64,000 nucleotides of DNA, from assembly GCA_041736255.1 (NCBI GenBank), contig JBGSTZ010000156.1, positions 1 to 64,000 on the forward strand, in the 5' to 3' direction. Made by a program: the position numbers and the translations under genes. How positions within the stretch are numbered: position 1 is the stretch's first letter; every line of letters begins with the position of its first letter. This DNA is from AVCC01 sp041736255. GTDB taxonomy: Bacteria > Pseudomonadota > Gammaproteobacteria > Burkholderiales > Burkholderiaceae_D. The notes below the pieces were generated by a model. That model had not been told where the DNA came from and ran no database searches. It saw only the letters and a list, made by a program, of their open reading frames with translations. Positions 7,375 to 15,483 of this stretch are shown here, piece by piece.

Positions 7375-7794
7375 TTTTAGCCCTTTGTTATTGCTATATT
7401 AGTACATGCGTTATGCCGGTTGAAATTGTGGCATAGATTTTAGCTTGCACTGAATGCGCTTTAAATCTGTTGCGATTGGTGCATCGGCACCATAAACCGG
7501 ATAAAAAACCGCACCTGTCTCCCCAACTTTATCGCCGGGTTCGCTTGTCAGGCTGCTTGTAAGTCGTAGCCTAAATCGCACCGCACGTTAAATATACACT
7601 ATTATGTATTTTTATGAACTCAAGTAAATAAAGCGGTAATTCTCTTAATTATTAGCATACTCCAGTTAAAAATAATAACGTTTGCCCGTATTTTAGAAAT
7701 TCAGGCGGGACTTGCTTGATGCGTATCAGGCGATTTTTAAGCTGTGTCCGTTATAATTATGCCCCTGCTTTTTCATTCAGATCGCCATTACGTC
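7375..7794. other. Divergent intergenic region, dehydrogenase / trhP
   Basis: The 420 bases without a gene separate two divergent starts and must hold both promoters. The segment 7590-7670 is AT-rich and contains a copy of the 71-bp repeat described separately. No other structured element was found. Confidence 0.5.
7593..7663 (+). repeat. 71-bp AT-rich intergenic repeat, copy 1
   Basis: TATACA (7593-7598), six bases, TGTATTTTTA (7605-7614), an 18-9-5 core ending AGCGG (7632-7636) and the right end GCATACTCC (7655-7663). It is exactly 71 bp, as are the copies at 24622 and 28975. The left arm of the central hairpin is lost here (ACTCA instead of CCGCA), but all spacings are kept. It lies 131 bp upstream of the trhP start in the same orientation. 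Confidence 0.65.
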
Positions 7795-9159
7795 ATGTCC
7801 CACACCCCCGAACTACTGCTTCCCGCCGGCTCGCTTGCCAAGATGCACGCCGCTTTTGACTATGGCGCCGACGCCGTTTATGCGGGCCAGCCGCGCTACA
7901 GCCTGCGCGCCCGCAATAACGAATTCTCGACGCTGGAAGCGTTGCAGGCCGGCATCAGCGGCGCCCATGCGCGTGGCAAACAGTTTTTTGTCGCCAGTAA
8001 TATTTTTGCGCACAACGCCAAGCTGAAGACATATATCGACGATATGACACCGGTGATCGAAATGCAGCCGGATGCGCTGATCATGGCCGACCCGGGCCTG
8101 ATCATGATGGTGCGCGAAAAATGGCCGGAAGTACCAGTGCATCTGTCGGTGCAAGCGAATGCAGTGAACTGGGCCGACGTCAAGTTCTGGCACAAGATGG
8201 GTCTGAAGCGCGTGATCCTGTCGCGCGAACTGTCGCTCGATGAAGTGGAAGAAATTCGCCAACGCTGCCCTGAGATGGAACTCGAAGTGTTCGTCCATGG
8301 CGCGTTATGCATGGCCTATTCTGGCCGTTGTCTATTGTCCGGCTACTTCAACCATCGCGACCCGAACCAAGGCACTTGCACCAATGCCTGCCGCTGGGAT
8401 TACAAGGTCGAAGACGCCGCCGAAGACGCGACCGGCGACTTGGCACGAATTCCGGTCGAAACCATCAAACTAAACTACCAGCAGGCAATGGAAGAGGCGA
8501 ATCAGGCGTTTTCCTCACTGGGCGACATGCAGCGCCACCCGCTGGCAAACCAGCCGTACTTGATCGAAGAAGCCGGCCGCCCGGGTGAGCTGATGCCGAT
8601 CCTGGAAGACGAGCACGGCACTTACATCATGAATTCGAAGGATTTGCGCGCCGTCGAGCATATCGAGCGGCTGGTCAAGATCGGCGTCAATTCCCTAAAA
8701 ATAGAAGGCCGCACCAAGTCGCTGTATTACGTGGCGCGCACCGCGCAAGTGTATCGGCGCGCCATCGACGACGCGGTCGCAGGGCGCCCGTTCAACATCG
8801 ACCTGCTGAGCGAACTGCAAGGGCTGGCCAACCGCGGTTATACCGACGGCTTTTACCAACGCCACCATACTGAAGATCACCAGAATTACATGGAAGGCGT
8901 ATCGAAGGCGCACCAGAGCAAATACGTCGGCGACGTCTTGTCAGTGGCGGACGGCTGGGCGCTGGTGGAAGCCAAAAACCGCTTCGCGGTTGGCGACCAA
9001 ATCGAGATCATCCACCCGAGCGGCAATCAAACCATGACGTTGGAGCGTATGCAATCACTCGACGGCAGCGAAATCAGCGTAGCGCCCGGCAGCCCGCACC
9101 GGGTCCGTATTCCACTCGACGCACGTTTTGACAAGGCATTGATATCGCGCCTGTTGTAA
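7795..9159 (+). CDS. trhP: tRNA U34 hydroxylase, prephenate-dependent (U32 family, YegQ)
   Basis: Member of the U32 'peptidase' family that closely follows the E. coli YegQ/TrhP pattern. TrhP makes 5-hydroxyuridine at tRNA wobble position 34, with prephenate required for the reaction. The 454 residues include GADAVYAGQPRYSLR near the start, VHLSVQANAVNWADVKFW, the U32 signature EVFVHGALCMAYSGRCLLSG and NQGTCTNACRW, whose cysteines are thought to hold an iron-sulfur cluster, then HGTYIMNSKDLRA. I start at ATG 7795 (MSHTPELLLPAG), which matches homologues; an in-frame start at 7744 adds a non-conserved tail. Confidence 0.93.
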   Translation: MSHTPELLLPAGSLAKMHAAFDYGADAVYAGQPRYSLRARNNEFSTLEALQAGISGAHARGKQFFVASNIFAHNAKLKTYIDDMTPVIEMQPDALIMADPGLIMMVREKWPEVPVHLSVQANAVNWADVKFWHKMGLKRVILSRELSLDEVEEIRQRCPEMELEVFVHGALCMAYSGRCLLSGYFNHRDPNQGTCTNACRWDYKVEDAAEDATGDLARIPVETIKLNYQQAMEEANQAFSSLGDMQRHPLANQPYLIEEAGRPGELMPILEDEHGTYIMNSKDLRAVEHIERLVKIGVNSLKIEGRTKSLYYVARTAQVYRRAIDDAVAGRPFNIDLLSELQGLANRGYTDGFYQRHHTEDHQNYMEGVSKAHQSKYVGDVLSVADGWALVEAKNRFAVGDQIEIIHPSGNQTMTLERMQSLDGSEISVAPGSPHRVRIPLDARFDKALISRLL

Positions 9160-9212
9160 AACGGCGCTTCCATTACACTCTCATCTAAATAGGATGACAG
9201 TAAGGTGACGAT

Positions 9213-10082
9213 ATGAAATGGAAAGGCAATCGCGAAAGCGACAATGTGGAAGACCGTCGCGGCAGTAGTGGCGGTGGCTTCGGCGGGCGCTCGATCGGAC
9301 TCGGCACCATCGCGATTGCGCTGGTGGCCTCGTATTTTTTTGGCGTGAGCCCGATGACCGTGATCAACCTGCTCAGTGGCGGCGGGCAGATCAACGCTTC
9401 GCAATCCGCACCGGCACGCCAGGGTCAGGCTGACAGCAATGATCCGATGGTGAAATTCGTCGCCACCGTGCTGGCCGATACTGAAGATACCTGGGGGCCA
9501 ATTTTCCAACAAAGCGGCTCCAATTACGTGCAGCCGAAATTGGTGCTGTTTTCTGGCTCGACACCCACCGCTTGCGGCACCGGCGACACTGCATCTGGGC
9601 CGTTTTATTGCCCGGGCGACCAAAAAGTCTATATCGACCTGGCATTCTTTGAAACCATGCGCGAGCGTTTTCAGGTTTCCAGTGATTTTGCGCAAGCATA
9701 CGTGATTGCGCACGAAGTCGGCCACCATGTGCAACACATCTCCGGCATCATGGACAAGGTCGATAATGCGCGCCGCAGCGGCTCGGAAAACCAAGCCAAC
9801 GCGATCTCGGTCAAGGTGGAATTGCAGGCCGATTGTTTTGCCGGCGTCTGGGCATTCCATGCCAACCAGGCGCGCAGTATCCTGGAAACCGGCGATGTGG
9901 AAAGCGCATTGCAGGCAGCGACAGCAATCGGCGACGACACGCTGCAGCGCCAGAGACAAGGCCATGTCGTACCGGACTCTTTTACCCACGGCACTTCGGC
10001 GCAGCGAGTACGCTGGTTTAAACGCGGCATTGACAGCGGCGAGCTGAACAATTGCAATACTTTCGCGGCGCAACAACTCTGA
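9213..10082 (+). CDS. ypfJ: Neutral zinc metallopeptidase, YpfJ family
   Basis: Membrane-anchored zinc protease of unknown substrate. The N-terminus MKWKGNRESDNVEDRR is the family signature, followed by a Gly-rich linker and one membrane helix (about 28-44); the rest is probably periplasmic. The zinc site is HEVGHH (167-172), with a downstream ELQADCFAGVWA (203-214) supplying the third ligand. Length 289 is normal. AAGGTGACGAT precedes the ATG. It follows trhP by 53 bp on the same strand and may be co-transcribed. Confidence 0.92.
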   Translation: MKWKGNRESDNVEDRRGSSGGGFGGRSIGLGTIAIALVASYFFGVSPMTVINLLSGGGQINASQSAPARQGQADSNDPMVKFVATVLADTEDTWGPIFQQSGSNYVQPKLVLFSGSTPTACGTGDTASGPFYCPGDQKVYIDLAFFETMRERFQVSSDFAQAYVIAHEVGHHVQHISGIMDKVDNARRSGSENQANAISVKVELQADCFAGVWAFHANQARSILETGDVESALQAATAIGDDTLQRQRQGHVVPDSFTHGTSAQRVRWFKRGIDSGELNNCNTFAAQQL

Positions 10083-10107
10083 ATTTTAGCAATAAACAAC
10101 TTTCCTC

Positions 10108-11034
10108 ATGAGCGATAACGATAATTTAAATACCACTCCGCTGTCCGAGAAGCAGGATTCCAGACGAAACGCGGGGCAATCGCCCTGGCTCCAAACCTGG
10201 AACATCCTGTCGGCCAGATTCAAAGCTTTATCCCACAAGGCCGCCAAGCGCATTAACCAGCGCACCTTGATCATCGGTGTTTCGGCGCGAATTTTTCATC
10301 CAGAACCAGGTGCAATAGGCTTGAGTAGCAGAACCCTTCAATATCTGGAAGAATCGATAGCGCAATGGGTGATGTCGCGTGACGTGATGGTATTGATGAT
10401 ACCGTCCGTCAACAATAACAGCCTGCTGCACAACAGCAGCATCCGGCTGCGTGATTACGCCAAACAACTCGATGGCCTGGTGCTGCAAGGCGGCGCTGAT
10501 GTCGCACCGATGAGTTACGCCAAGACCGTCACACGACCGGAATGGAGTGGCGACCGTGCGCGTGACATGTATGAACTGGAACTGCTGCACGAATTTATCG
10601 AAGCCGGCAAACCGGTGCTCGGTATTTGCCGTGGCTGCCAATTGATCAATGTCGCCTTCGGCGGCACGTTGTATCAAGATATCGCGTCTGATATGCCAAA
10701 CGCGATTGCGCATGTAAGTGAAAAATACGACGGCAATACCCATTCTGTTCGCCTGACCGAAGGCGGGTTGCTGGCTGAACTTTTTGCCACCAAACCAGTG
10801 GCGCTGGTTAATTCTATCCACCACCAGGCGGTCCATACGCTGGGGCGTGACATTATTGTCGAAGCTACCTCGACTGAAGATCAGGTTATCGAGGCTATCC
10901 GTTACAGCAAGTCGAACTTCGTGGTGGGCCTGCAATGGCACCCGGAATTTCATCGCACTGGCAGCGCTGAACTACTCGATTGCACTCCAATACTCGACAG
11001 ATTCCTGCGCACTGCACGCGAAACACGCTTCTGA
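10108..11034 (+). CDS. Class I glutamine amidotransferase-like hydrolase (peptidase C26, PuuD-like)
   Basis: Probable gamma-glutamyl hydrolase of the PuuD group, which releases GABA from gamma-glutamyl-GABA in putrescine breakdown. The catalytic triad is visible: nucleophile C174 in LGICRGCQLIN, and H278 and E280 in QWHPEFH. LVLQGGADVAP (125-134) is the oxyanion-side strand. An unusual extension of about 50 polar and basic residues precedes the family's normal start near RTLIIGVSA. No putrescine genes adjoin, so the substrate is uncertain. It starts 25 bp after the YpfJ gene. Confidence 0.85.
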   Translation: MSDNDNLNTTPLSEKQDSRRNAGQSPWLQTWNILSARFKALSHKAAKRINQRTLIIGVSARIFHPEPGAIGLSSRTLQYLEESIAQWVMSRDVMVLMIPSVNNNSLLHNSSIRLRDYAKQLDGLVLQGGADVAPMSYAKTVTRPEWSGDRARDMYELELLHEFIEAGKPVLGICRGCQLINVAFGGTLYQDIASDMPNAIAHVSEKYDGNTHSVRLTEGGLLAELFATKPVALVNSIHHQAVHTLGRDIIVEATSTEDQVIEAIRYSKSNFVVGLQWHPEFHRTGSAELLDCTPILDRFLRTARETRF

Positions 11035-11043
11035 CGCACATGG

Positions 11044-11081
11044 TAAAAATTCCCTTTTGTGCAAGCTCAATAAGGGATTTT
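11044..11081 (+). terminator. Weak candidate terminator
   Basis: TAAAAATTCCCTT and AAGGGATTTTA pair across a 15-base loop, the 3' arm ending in four Ts, just after the amidotransferase-like gene. The stem is AT-rich and bulged, so efficiency is doubtful. Confidence 0.35.
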
Positions 11082-11140
11082 ACGTCCCGACAAATTTTTA
11101 TCCGCCCTAATTAAAATATAAACTGGTAAGGAGTTGCCTT

Positions 11141-11521
11141 ATGTCTATTGCTTATTGGTGTGTTCTACTGGCTGGCATGATGCCAGTTTTTACCGTCGCT
11201 TTCGCCAAGTATGGGCGCCCTGACTTTGATAATAGCGAACCGCGCGCCTGGATGGATAAGCTTGAAGGCAAGCGTCGTCGCGCTGATTATGCGCATCGCA
11301 ACCATTTCGAGGCTTTCCCGTTTTTTGCCGCCGGCGTCATCATCGCGCAACAACTGAATGCTCCGCAAAATATAATCAACTTGCTAGCACTGGGCTTCAT
11401 CATCGCGCGTATCGCCTATACCTTCTTTTATCTGAGCGACCGCCACCTGTTGCGTTCACTAACCTGGGCAATCGGTTACCTGTGCGTGATCGGTCTATTC
11501 CTGCTCGCTGGCTTGCACTAA
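11141..11521 (+). CDS. MAPEG family membrane protein
   Basis: Small integral membrane protein of the MAPEG family (eicosanoid and glutathione metabolism relatives); bacterial members have no firm function. The 126 residues form four helices, at about 3-20, 55-70, 78-98 and 103-123. The loop with RRADYAHRNHFEAFPFF carries the conserved Arg, Asn and Glu of the family. AAGGAG stands seven bases before the ATG. It has its own upstream gap and no partner that would reveal a substrate. Confidence 0.85.
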   Translation: MSIAYWCVLLAGMMPVFTVAFAKYGRPDFDNSEPRAWMDKLEGKRRRADYAHRNHFEAFPFFAAGVIIAQQLNAPQNIINLLALGFIIARIAYTFFYLSDRHLLRSLTWAIGYLCVIGLFLLAGLH

Positions 11522-11662
11522 TAAGACGTTCTTGTATATTGCCCTGGGAATGGTGACGAGTGAACTTATGCATTTCGCCTGCAGAAATTGGATACACAAA
11601 AAGTGGCAGCAACTGCAGTGCTGGATTTATACTCGCTGCCTGAACAAGCAACCAGGAACCCC

Positions 11663-11881
11663 ATGCAAAAACTCTCATTCACACTGGACGGCGAATACGT
11701 CGAATTGAACCAACTATTAAAACTAAGCGGCATTTGCGATAGCGGTGGCGCCGGTAAGGTTCTGGTTGCCCAAGGCAATGTCTCGGTCGATGGTCAGATC
11801 GAGTTGCGTAAAACCTGCAAAATCCGCGCTGGCCAGGTAGTAAGTTTGGGCGATGTGCGCATTCTGGTTAAAGCGGCCTAA
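11663..11881 (+). CDS. ybcJ: S4-domain RNA-binding protein, YbcJ-like
   Basis: A 72-residue protein consisting almost wholly of one S4 RNA-binding domain, with the conserved pattern LNQLLKLSGICDSGGAGKVL, a VSVDGQIELRKTCKI middle and a final GQVVSLGD strand. E. coli YbcJ (70 residues) has the same layout; a role in ribosome or tRNA handling is suspected but unproven. ATG 11663 is chosen because AGGAACCCC precedes it and it gives the standard family start; an in-frame ATG at 11588 would add 25 unconserved residues. Confidence 0.88.
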   Translation: MQKLSFTLDGEYVELNQLLKLSGICDSGGAGKVLVAQGNVSVDGQIELRKTCKIRAGQVVSLGDVRILVKAA

Positions 11882-11918
11882 ACACTTCCCCCAATGTCAA
11901 AAAGCTGGACTTAAACGA

Positions 11919-11960
11919 AAAATGACCTTCCTTGGCACCTATAAAGTGTCAAGGAAGGCC
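11919..11960 (-). terminator. Terminator of the truB-typA end
   Basis: On the minus strand GGCCTTCCTTGACAC pairs with GTGCCAAGGAAGGTC across a 7-base loop, followed by ATTTTTCG. It lies 24 bp beyond the typA stop codon. The stem has one G-U pair and one mismatch. Confidence 0.75.
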
Positions 11961-11983
11961 AGATTACAGCCAGAATAATTCTA

Positions 11984-13816
11984 TTAAGCTGTACGCAATG
12001 ATTTCTTACGTTCGTTTTCTTTCAGGTAGCGCTTGCGCAAACGAATGCTTTTCGGTGTAATTTCCACCAACTCATCATCAGCGATAAATTCCACTGCGTA
12101 TTCCAACGATACCAGGACTGGCGGCACCAGACGCACCGCCTCATCGGTGCCGGATGAACGCACGTTGGTCAATTGTTTGCCCTTAATAGGATTGACAACC
12201 AGATCATTGTCGCGTGCATGAATACCGATAATCATGCCCTCATACACTGGGTCATTGTGGCTAACGAACATGCGGCCACGATCCTGCAGCTTCCACAGCG
12301 CGTAAGCAACTGCAGCGCCATCGTCCTGAGAAATCAGCACGCCATTACGGCGGCCGCTCATTTCGCCCTTGCCGCCATCCACCGGAGCGTATTCGTCGAA
12401 AATGTGACTCATCAAGCCGGTGCCGCGGGTGAGTGTCATGAACTCGCCTTGGAAACCAATCAGACCACGCGCAGGAATGCGGTATTCCAGACGCACACGT
12501 CCTTTGGCATCCGATTCCATGTTCTGCAGATCGCCACGACGACGACCCAATTCTTCCATTACGCCACCTTGGTTGGCTTCTTCAACATCGACTGACAACA
12601 ACTCAAACGGTTCGTGACGCACGCCGTCAACCATCTTGTAGACTACGCGTGGGCGTGAAACAGCCAATTCAAAGCCTTCACGACGCATATTTTCGATCAA
12701 AATCGTCAGATGCAATTCGCCGCGGCCAGACACTTCAAAAATCGTATCGTCGTCAGTCGGCAAAACCCGCAGTGCGACGTTTGCCTTCAATTCGCGATCG
12801 AGGCGCTCGCGCAATTGACGGCTAGTGACGAACTTGCCTTCGCGACCGGCCAGCGGCGAGTTATTAACCATGAAGTTCATGGTTAAAGTTGGCTCGTCAA
12901 CCGTCAGCATCGGCAACGCATCCGGGGCATCAGGTGCGCAGACAGTGCTGCCGATACCAATTTCGTCGATACCGTTAATGAGCACGATATCGCCAGCAAG
13001 TGCTTCTTCCACCAATACACGATCAAGACCCTTGAAGCCCAGAACCTGGTTGATGCGCGCCTTTATCGGAGTCGAATCAGGTCCGTTCATGACAATCACA
13101 TCTTGCAAAGCCTTGATGCGGCCACGGGTAATACGGCCGATACCGATCTTACCCACGTAGGAAGAATAGTCGAGCGAAGTAATTTGGAACTGCAGCGGAC
13201 CGTCTTGATCGTCTTCACGTGCCGGTACGTATTGCAATATGGCTTCGAACAGCGGCGTCATGTCGCCTTCGCGTACTTCAGGGTCGAGGCTGGCGTAACC
13301 GTTCAGTGCAGATGCAAATATGACTGGGAAGTCGAGTTGCTCTTCGGTCGCACCAAGCTTGTCGAATAGTTCGAAAGTCGCGTTGATCGCCCAATCCGGA
13401 CGTGCGCCCGGACGGTCGATTTTGTTAATAACAACAATAGGCTTGAGGCCGAGGGCCAGCGCTTTGCGCGTGACGAAACGGGTCTGCGGCATCGGGCCTT
13501 CTTGTGCGTCGACTAGCAGCAGCACGGAGTCAACCATCGACAGCACGCGTTCTACCTCGCCCCCAAAGTCGGCATGACCTGGAGTGTCGACGATATTGAT
13601 GTGTGTACCTTGGTACTCAACTGCACAATTTTTCGACAGAATCGTGATGCCACGTTCTTTTTCGAGATCATTGGAATCCATCACGCGGGCATCAACCTGC
13701 TGGTTGTCACGGAAAGTACCGGACTGTCGAAGCAGTTTATCGACAAGTGTTGTCTTGCCGTGATCAACGTGAGCGATGATGGCGATGTTGCGAATTGCGC
13801 GTTTTATATTTGACAT
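11984..13816 (-). CDS. typA: Translational GTPase TypA/BipA
   Basis: Ribosome-binding GTPase of the EF-G/LepA group that helps 50S assembly and stress adaptation. The 610 residues hold the P-loop AHVDHGKTT (15-23), the switch 2 motif DTPGHADFGGEVER (77-90), NKIDRPGAR, domain II, two EF-G-like domains and the BipA-specific C-terminal domain ending in a lysine-rich tail (RLRKRYLKENERKK). Length and motif spacing are normal. It follows truB by 129 bp on the same strand and ends at a hairpin terminator. Confidence 0.97.
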   Translation of the reverse strand: MSNIKRAIRNIAIIAHVDHGKTTLVDKLLRQSGTFRDNQQVDARVMDSNDLEKERGITILSKNCAVEYQGTHINIVDTPGHADFGGEVERVLSMVDSVLLLVDAQEGPMPQTRFVTRKALALGLKPIVVINKIDRPGARPDWAINATFELFDKLGATEEQLDFPVIFASALNGYASLDPEVREGDMTPLFEAILQYVPAREDDQDGPLQFQITSLDYSSYVGKIGIGRITRGRIKALQDVIVMNGPDSTPIKARINQVLGFKGLDRVLVEEALAGDIVLINGIDEIGIGSTVCAPDAPDALPMLTVDEPTLTMNFMVNNSPLAGREGKFVTSRQLRERLDRELKANVALRVLPTDDDTIFEVSGRGELHLTILIENMRREGFELAVSRPRVVYKMVDGVRHEPFELLSVDVEEANQGGVMEELGRRRGDLQNMESDAKGRVRLEYRIPARGLIGFQGEFMTLTRGTGLMSHIFDEYAPVDGGKGEMSGRRNGVLISQDDGAAVAYALWKLQDRGRMFVSHNDPVYEGMIIGIHARDNDLVVNPIKGKQLTNVRSSGTDEAVRLVPPVLVSLEYAVEFIADDELVEITPKSIRLRKRYLKENERKKSLRTA

Positions 13817-13945
13817 AGTCGTGATGGTGTGATTCGGTTAGCCGAGGATTATAACATGCTGCGATATACAGAATTTAACTGCCTGATATTTCAAGAGCTT
13901 ACTTGCAGCCAAAAAGACTACAAGGGCATTCCCGAATGAAAAAAT

Positions 13946-14899
13946 CTAACAAGAGATATGTGTGGAAATCAAGCGTTCAGGGGCAAGTACACCGAATTCC
14001 GCCATTATTCCGGTGCCAAGCAGTCGCCCGTCACTCTGACGATAAACCCGTATTCGTCCATGCTCAGCAGGTAAGGGAATGCCCTCTTTACCCAGCGATA
14101 AACGCTGCCCATGCAGATATCTTTCCGACAATGGATCAAGCAAAAAAACTGCAGGGGAAGACGATAACAAGGCATCAACAGACGCCAATAATTGATTACG
14201 AGCCGAGTCTGGAGTCTCAATGATCGCATCCAGCGTCAATGCATCTGAAAGCAACAGATCTCCAACTTGTGTACGACGTAACGCCTGCAAGTGTGCACCG
14301 CAACCCAATGCAGCGCCGATATCTTCACCCAACACGCGAATGTAAGTACCCTTACTGCACGTTACACGCAACGTGAGATAAGGAGCATTGTATTCAACGC
14401 ATTCCAGTGCGTGAATACATACCTGTCGCGCTGTACGCTCGAGTGTAATGCCGGCACGCGCATACTCGTACAAAGGCTTGCCATCGCGCTTGAGAGCAGA
14501 ATACATGGGAGGGATTTGGTCAATCTCCCCAATAAATTGCTGTAATGCCGCCTCAATTTGACTTAGCGTCACATCGACGACCTGCGTTTCAAGCACATCA
14601 CCCTCGGTATCTCCGGTTGTCGTCTTGATGCCAAGGTGGACGACCGCTTCGTAGGATTTATCAGCATCGAGCAAATCCTGCGCAAATTTTGTCGCCTCGC
14701 CAAAGCACAGCGGCAATAACCCGGTCGCAAATGGATCAAGCGTACCAGTATGTCCTGCTTTTTTCGCATTCAAGAGCCGCTTGACCTTGATTAACGCATC
14801 GTTACTGGACAAGCCGACAGGTTTATCAAGCAACAACACCCCATCAATCGCTTTACGAAAAATTTTTACTTGTTTTTTAGCCATGCTTATATGCGACAT
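13946..14899 (-). CDS. truB: tRNA pseudouridine(55) synthase
   Basis: Makes pseudouridine 55 in the T loop of all elongator tRNAs. The 317 residues begin with GVLLLDKPVGLSSNDAL and carry the catalytic aspartate D55 in GHTGTLDPFATGLLP. KSYEAVVHLG and GTYIRVLGEDIG follow, and a PUA-like domain lies at the C-terminus. ATG 14899 is preferred because AAAGG stands six bases upstream; the second ATG at 14884 lacks a binding site. It is part of the nusA-infB-rbfA-truB order, 74 bp after rbfA. Confidence 0.96.
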   Translation of the reverse strand: MSHISMAKKQVKIFRKAIDGVLLLDKPVGLSSNDALIKVKRLLNAKKAGHTGTLDPFATGLLPLCFGEATKFAQDLLDADKSYEAVVHLGIKTTTGDTEGDVLETQVVDVTLSQIEAALQQFIGEIDQIPPMYSALKRDGKPLYEYARAGITLERTARQVCIHALECVEYNAPYLTLRVTCSKGTYIRVLGEDIGAALGCGAHLQALRRTQVGDLLLSDALTLDAIIETPDSARNQLLASVDALLSSSPAVFLLDPLSERYLHGQRLSLGKEGIPLPAEHGRIRVYRQSDGRLLGTGIMAEFGVLAPERLISTHISC

Positions 14900-14973
14900 T
14901 TAGTGCCTTTGCTGCAGTCTGACCAAAGTATTTTACGAAAAATAACTTTGGTTTAACCACAATAACGAAAGTA

Positions 14974-15363
14974 TCAGTTTACATCATCATCCAGTGCCCG
15001 TGAAGCGTTTGCCTGCTGTATCAACTGAGACAAATCTGCACCGCGTGAAATCGAGGAATCATACAAGAAATGCAATGCAGGGAGTGTGTGTATGGACAAT
15101 CTACGGCCTAACTGTCCGCGAATAAAACCAGACGCCTTATTCAGACCTTCCTGGGTGTTCTGCAGTGCTTCTGCACTATCATTGAGGGTAGTGAAAAAAA
15201 CCTTTGCGTGCGCATAATCGGGCGTGACTTGCACTTCCGTGATGGTAATCATGCCCACACGCGGATCTTTTAACTCGAAAGCAATAATTTCAGATAAATC
15301 GCGCTGAATTTGGTCCGCAACCCGCAGGCCGCGCCCAGGTATGGATTTACTATGTTTAGCCAT
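14974..15363 (-). CDS. rbfA: 30S ribosome-binding factor A
   Basis: Binds immature 30S subunits and helps process the 16S rRNA 5' end. The 129 residues form one KH-like domain: RGLRVADQIQRDLSEII, then KDPRVGMITITEVQVTPD, the strand HAKVFFTTL, and the helix region ending LHFLYDSSISRGADLSQLI. Typical length and conserved motifs leave little doubt. It lies between infB and truB, separated from infB by 120 bp that contain a hairpin. Confidence 0.96.
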   Translation of the reverse strand: MAKHSKSIPGRGLRVADQIQRDLSEIIAFELKDPRVGMITITEVQVTPDYAHAKVFFTTLNDSAEALQNTQEGLNKASGFIRGQLGRRLSIHTLPALHFLYDSSISRGADLSQLIQQANASRALDDDVN

Positions 15364-15422
15364 GTGTATTTAACTGCCAGTAATCGTCAATATCGTGAAA
15401 ATGCGCTGCTATAAGTAAAATA

Positions 15423-15454
15423 CCCCGACCACACGTTATGCGTGCTGCCGGGGC
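15423..15454 (-). terminator. Hairpin between infB and rbfA
   Basis: On the minus strand a 13-bp stem (CCCCG at its base, CACG/CGTG near the loop; two G-U pairs and one mismatch) with loop CATAA is followed by TATTTTACTT. It may be a partial terminator or an RNA processing site lowering rbfA-truB relative to infB. Confidence 0.45.
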
Positions 15455-15483
15455 ATTCATAAGCATATAAATGCAGCGAAGTG

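Noticed and set aside
7375..7590. Search for tRNA-like structures
   Set aside because: A GGTTCG-containing piece lacks the paired arms of a tRNA; no tRNA was found here or elsewhere in the window.
9027..10076. Long open frame on the minus strand opposite the zinc protease gene
   Set aside because: It is antisense to a well-supported gene with HExxH and family start; the translated product is Arg/His/Cys-rich with no family likeness.
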